A stretch of DNA of 19,620 nucleotides. Origin: Pseudohongiella sp. Its GTDB lineage: Bacteria > Pseudomonadota > Gammaproteobacteria > Pseudomonadales > Pseudohongiellaceae. Below the pieces are notes generated by a model, which saw nothing but the letters and a program-made list of their open reading frames with translations, did no database searches and was not told the DNA's origin. The stretch covers positions 1-19,620 of the forward strand of contig JAUSPW010000658.1 in assembly GCA_030652635.1 (NCBI GenBank). The letters are read 5' to 3'. The first letter of the stretch is position 1. Each line of letters opens with the position of its first letter. Both the position numbers and the translations under genes were made by a program. This document shows positions 16,443 through 19,620 of this stretch, piece by piece.

Positions 16443-16470
16443 TGTAACATAGCCAGATGGCTATGTTACA
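16443..16470. repeat. Perfect 13-base-arm inverted repeat, likely regulator binding site
   Basis: Arms at 16443-16455 and 16458-16470 are exact reverse complements with a 2-base centre; outer half-sites read TGTAAC and GTTACA. It ends 5 bases upstream of the predicted -35. The GacA/UvrY box upstream of rsmY, rsmZ and csrB is TGTAAG-N6-CTTACA. Here the half-sites are similar but 10 bases further apart. Confidence 0.75.
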
Positions 16471-16630
16471 AATGTGAATGCTTTCATAAAATTGGATGCA
16501 AAAAATAAATTTATACAAAACAAATAACTACAAAAGAGCCAAGGGAAATTGTCTCGTTTTATGTAGCACTCATGATCAAAAAGTTATTTTTACTTTGCGA
16601 TAGATGGAATTGTTTGATGGATGAGTCCAT

Positions 16631-16957
16631 TCAGCTTTTTGATTCCAGAAACTCAAGCGTTGGCATAACATCAAAAGCAGGTTCTTCGTAAGGATGAGCC
16701 AATCTGAATGCAGAGATTACTGTGTGAATACACGATTCATCACAAACCATTTCTACCCGATACTCTGACACCTTTTCCAGTGAATCGATGTGACCTATCG
16801 CAGGATTAGCACCCGGAAGCGGCCTGAACTGCCCTTGGCCTTCAACCTGCCAACAACAGCATTCATAATTACCAATACGCCCTGCCCCAGCCTGGAAAAC
16901 AGCGGCTTTGACCGTTTCAAGATGCGAGGCAGGCACATAAAAACAAAACTTTAACAT
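16631..16957 (-). CDS. Small NIF3/YqfO-related protein (CutA-like domain)
   Basis: The 108-residue protein corresponds to the insert domain of NIF3/YqfO proteins occurring alone: FYVPASHLETVKAAVFQAGA, GRIGNYECCCWQ, GQFRPLPGANPAIG and FRLAHPYEEPAFDV. The metal-binding NIF3 core is absent. Function is unknown. It is probably a small cytoplasmic CutA-like oligomer. The ATG at 16957 lies 2 bases after the purL stop and is likely translationally coupled to purL; an in-frame extension into purL to 17035 was rejected. Confidence 0.85.
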   Translation of the reverse strand: MLKFCFYVPASHLETVKAAVFQAGAGRIGNYECCCWQVEGQGQFRPLPGANPAIGHIDSLEKVSEYRVEMVCDESCIHTVISAFRLAHPYEEPAFDVMPTLEFLESKS

Positions 16958-16959
16958 TG

Positions 16960-19620
16960 TTAACCGAGCCAGATTCGCGCATTGCGAAACATGCGCATTG
17001 TGGGCGCATCTTCCTGCCAATCTGATGAGCGCCATGAGTTTTGAACGGCACGGAATACTCTTTCCGGGTGCGGCATCATGATGGTCGCACGACCATCTTT
17101 GCTACAAACACCGGCAATACCAGCGGGAGATCCATTAGGATTTTCCGGATAATGCTCAGTAATCTGGTCAAAATTGTCGACATACTGCATTGAGATTCCG
17201 TGTGTAATCTTGAGTTGGCTGTGTATCGTGGTATCCAGGAACTTCGCCCTGCCTTCACCATGTGCAATCGCAATCGGGAATATCGAATCGGTCATGCCTT
17301 GTAAAAACACGGAGGGTGACGCTGCAATTCGAACAAGACTCACTCGCGCTTCAAACTGCTCGGAGCGATTGCGTTCGAATCTGGGCCAATTGTTTGCCCC
17401 AGGGATCAATTCGTGTAATAGCGACATCATCTGGCACCCGTTACACACACCCAATGACAAGGTGGAAGAGCGGGAAAAAAATGTCTCAAATTGTTTGCGA
17501 AGCGGTTCGTTAAATAAAATGGATTTTGCCCAGCCGCCACCCGCACCGAGTACATCGCCGTAGGAGAATCCACCACAGGCTGCCAGCACGTTGAATTGTT
17601 CAAGATCAACCCGACCTGCCAGCAAGTCACTCATATGCACATCGACAGCGCGGAAACCTGCTCGATCAAACGCGGCAGCCATTTCTACATGGCCATTCAC
17701 CCCTTGCTCGCGCAGCACTGCAACAGCCGGACGAATACCCGTGTTAATAAATGGTGCCGCAATATCCTGACTAACATCAAAACTTGCGCGTGCATGCAGC
17801 CCGGGATTTTTTGTATCCAGCAAGAGATCATATTCCTGCTTGGCACACTCTGGATTGTCACGCAGTGATTGAATTTCAAAACTTGTGCGTGCCCAAAGCC
17901 GCTGACAGCTTACGCGTGAGCGTTCGAGCATTAGCTTACCGCCATTAAGAATCCGGATATTGTCATGCGCTGCCGGATGACCAATCACAACCGCGCACTC
18001 GGATAACCCAAACTCTTCTACAATACTCAATACTTTATTAAGCTGGTCGTGCGGCACCTGTAAAACTGCGCCGGCCTCTTCGTTAAACAACACATCAATA
18101 ACATTTGTGTCAGCATGCATTAATTCCGCAAGTTGCAGATCAACACCACAATGACCAGCAAATGCCATCTCGGACACGGTAAGCAGCAGGCCGCCGTCTG
18201 ATCGATCGTGGTAAGCCAATAACAAATCATTCTCGTTGAGTTGTTGAATCAAACCAAAAAAGTTCTTCAGATCCTGTGGGTCATTGATGTCTGCTGGAAC
18301 ATCGCCGAGTTCACGATAAACCTGTGCCAGCGCGGATCCACCCATGCGATTGCGACCATGGCCCAAATCAATCAGCAACAGATCAGAGGCTTCTGCCACA
18401 CTATGCAACTGGGGTGTCACTGTTTTTCTGATATCCAGGACCGGCGCAAATGCCGAAATCACCAAAGACAAAGGTGCCGTGTTGCTTTTTTTATTGCCTG
18501 CCTCATCCATCCACACCGTCCGCATCGACATGGAATCCTTGCCCACTGGGATGCAGATACCCAGCGCAGGACACAACTCCATACCCACAGCTCTGACTGT
18601 TTCGTAAAGACGCGCATCCTCACCCGGATGTCCAGCCGCAACCATCCAGTTGGCAGACAATTTAATTTCACTGATGTCTGCAATTCTTGCTGATGCAATA
18701 TTTGTAATGGCTTCAGCAATTGCCATTCGACCTGATGCAGGGGCATCAAGCAAGGCTACCGGCGTGCGCTCGCCCATGGCCATTGCTTCGCCAAAATACG
18801 TGTCAAAAGACGATGCAGTCACCGCAGCATCGGCCACAGGAACTTGCCATGGGCCAACCATCTGGTCCCGTGCAACCAAGCCGGTAACTGTTCTATCGCC
18901 AATCGTAATCAGGAAACTCTTGCTGGCAACTGCAGGCAGACTCAGCACACGCTCAAAGGCTTCATCAAGAGCAATTTGCGCGGTATCCAACGCGATCAAC
19001 TGCACCGGTGAACTTACGACATCACGGTGCATTCTGGGCGGTTTACCAAACAACACAGACATCGGCAGATCAATGGGCAGATTTCCAAAATGCTCATCGC
19101 TCAGACGAATCACTTCCTCATCTGTCGCCTCGCCCACAACAGCATAGGGGCAGCGTTCGCGTTTGCAAATTTGCTCAAAGATTTCAAGATTTTCGGGTGT
19201 AACTGCCAACACATAACGCTCTTGCGCTTCGTTGCACCAGATCTCAAGCGGCGACATGCCAGGTTCTGCATTTGGTATCTGACGCAGTGAAAAAATTCCT
19301 CCACTTTCGCCGTCTTTCACCAATTCCGGTAATGCATTGGAAAGACCACCGGCACCGACGTCATGTATAAACGCGATCGGATTGTCATCACCCATTTGCC
19401 AACAACGATCTATGACTTCCTGGCAGCGACGCTCCATCTCAGGGTTTTCTCGCTGAACCGATGCAAAATCAAGCGCCGAGTTGCTAGCACCGGATGCCAT
19501 CGAGGATGCTGCACCCCCGCCAAGACCAATCAGCATGGCGGGACCACCCAACACAATCAGTTTTGCGCCGGCATGGAATGGCTGTTTCAGAACATGCTGT
19601 TCACGAATGTTGCCGAGCCC
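16960..19620 (-). CDS. purL: Phosphoribosylformylglycinamidine synthase, C-terminal part (5' end outside window)
   Basis: The C-terminal 886 residues of the large, single-chain PurL (E. coli about 1295) lie in the window; the gene enters from the right edge. The enzyme makes FGAM from FGAR, glutamine and ATP, step four of purine synthesis. Visible are LIVLGGPAMLIGLGGGAASS, FASVQRENPEMERRCQEVIDRC-like text, IHDVGAGGLSNALPELV and SPLEIWCNEAQERYVLAV in the synthetase part, then VGKDSMSMRT and HDRSDGGLLLTVSEMAFAGHC. The C-terminal glutaminase has its nucleophile Cys in GVCNGCQ (codon 17443-17445), with His (17068-17070) and Glu (17062-17064) in MMPHPERVFR. All catalytic residues are intact. The small NIF3-like gene follows after 2 bases. 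Confidence 0.97.
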   Translation of the reverse strand, partial: GLGNIREQHVLKQPFHAGAKLIVLGGPAMLIGLGGGAASSMASGASNSALDFASVQRENPEMERRCQEVIDRCWQMGDDNPIAFIHDVGAGGLSNALPELVKDGESGGIFSLRQIPNAEPGMSPLEIWCNEAQERYVLAVTPENLEIFEQICKRERCPYAVVGEATDEEVIRLSDEHFGNLPIDLPMSVLFGKPPRMHRDVVSSPVQLIALDTAQIALDEAFERVLSLPAVASKSFLITIGDRTVTGLVARDQMVGPWQVPVADAAVTASSFDTYFGEAMAMGERTPVALLDAPASGRMAIAEAITNIASARIADISEIKLSANWMVAAGHPGEDARLYETVRAVGMELCPALGICIPVGKDSMSMRTVWMDEAGNKKSNTAPLSLVISAFAPVLDIRKTVTPQLHSVAEASDLLLIDLGHGRNRMGGSALAQVYRELGDVPADINDPQDLKNFFGLIQQLNENDLLLAYHDRSDGGLLLTVSEMAFAGHCGVDLQLAELMHADTNVIDVLFNEEAGAVLQVPHDQLNKVLSIVEEFGLSECAVVIGHPAAHDNIRILNGGKLMLERSRVSCQRLWARTSFEIQSLRDNPECAKQEYDLLLDTKNPGLHARASFDVSQDIAAPFINTGIRPAVAVLREQGVNGHVEMAAAFDRAGFRAVDVHMSDLLAGRVDLEQFNVLAACGGFSYGDVLGAGGGWAKSILFNEPLRKQFETFFSRSSTLSLGVCNGCQMMSLLHELIPGANNWPRFERNRSEQFEARVSLVRIAASPSVFLQGMTDSIFPIAIAHGEGRAKFLDTTIHSQLKITHGISMQYVDNFDQITEHYPENPNGSPAGIAGVCSKDGRATIMMPHPERVFRAVQNSWRSSDWQEDAPTMRMFRNARIWLG

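Larger units (their letters stand above)
16222..16630. other. 409-base intergenic region containing a predicted sRNA gene
   Basis: No convincing protein gene lies between the Nudix gene and the NIF3-like gene, which converge here. Minus-strand signals in order are an inverted repeat at 16443-16470, a promoter at 16408-16437, a GGA-rich segment and a terminator at 16270-16304. Positions 16471-16630 are AT-rich, with only a weak hairpin around 16580-16596. A small inverted repeat at 16245-16260 lacks a plus-strand T-run. Confidence 0.8.

Noticed and set aside
16324..16518. Minus-strand 64-codon open frame in the intergenic region
   Set aside because: Its composition is that of AT-rich noncoding DNA, there is no ribosome binding site, and it overlaps the palindrome, promoter and GGA-rich RNA.
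1..19620. CRISPR arrays, insertion sequences, prophage genes and tRNA genes
   Set aside because: I saw no regularly spaced repeats, transposase or integrase motifs, or cloverleaf sequences. Gene order and composition look like core chromosome throughout.

Overview
The window looks like the chromosome of a free-living gammaproteobacterium of roughly 50% G+C. Three things point there: E. coli-type DsbC, RecJ, Hom and PurL; the rpsP-rimM-trmD-rplS operon beside ffh and a ypjD-like gene; and a complete PspF/PspABC phage-shock module. The dsbC-hom-thrC-recJ linkage near the trmD operon and purL resembles Pseudomonas and related marine orders. I cannot name the genus.

Layout from the left. Positions 1-6510 are all on the minus strand, read right to left: dsbC, hom, thrC, recJ, then the N-terminal 339 codons of a DsbD-family thiol:disulfide reductase that runs off the left edge. 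A strong hairpin terminator at about 6579-6607 separates this group from the ribosomal operon rpsP-rimM-trmD-rplS (minus, 8805 to 6682). ffh (minus) and a ypjD-like cytochrome-assembly-family gene (plus) diverge from 10354-10572.

Positions 11392-15602 hold the envelope-stress locus. On the minus strand lie pspF and, 9 bases behind it, a Sfp-type phosphopantetheinyl transferase gene. Divergently, behind a clear sigma-54 -24/-12 element at 13489-13506, lie pspA, pspB, a pspC with two PspC domains, and a DUF3135 gene. A zinc-ribbon Nudix hydrolase gene follows on the same strand. The right end is purL (minus, 5' end outside the window) followed 2 bases later by a small NIF3/YqfO-like gene.

The only gene-free stretch over 300 bases, 16222-16630, is the most interesting part. 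Its minus strand carries, in order, a perfect 13-base-arm inverted repeat, a -35/-10 pair, about 130 nt rich in GGA motifs (six; five fit ANGGA), and a Rho-independent terminator whose loop presents AGGA. This is the architecture of an RsmY/RsmZ/CsrB-type regulatory RNA that titrates CsrA/RsmA. I propose it as an unannotated sRNA gene.

Together the genes cover periplasmic disulfide isomerisation and reduction, threonine synthesis, recombination and repair, ribosome and tRNA maturation, co-translational targeting, inner-membrane stress response, and purine synthesis.
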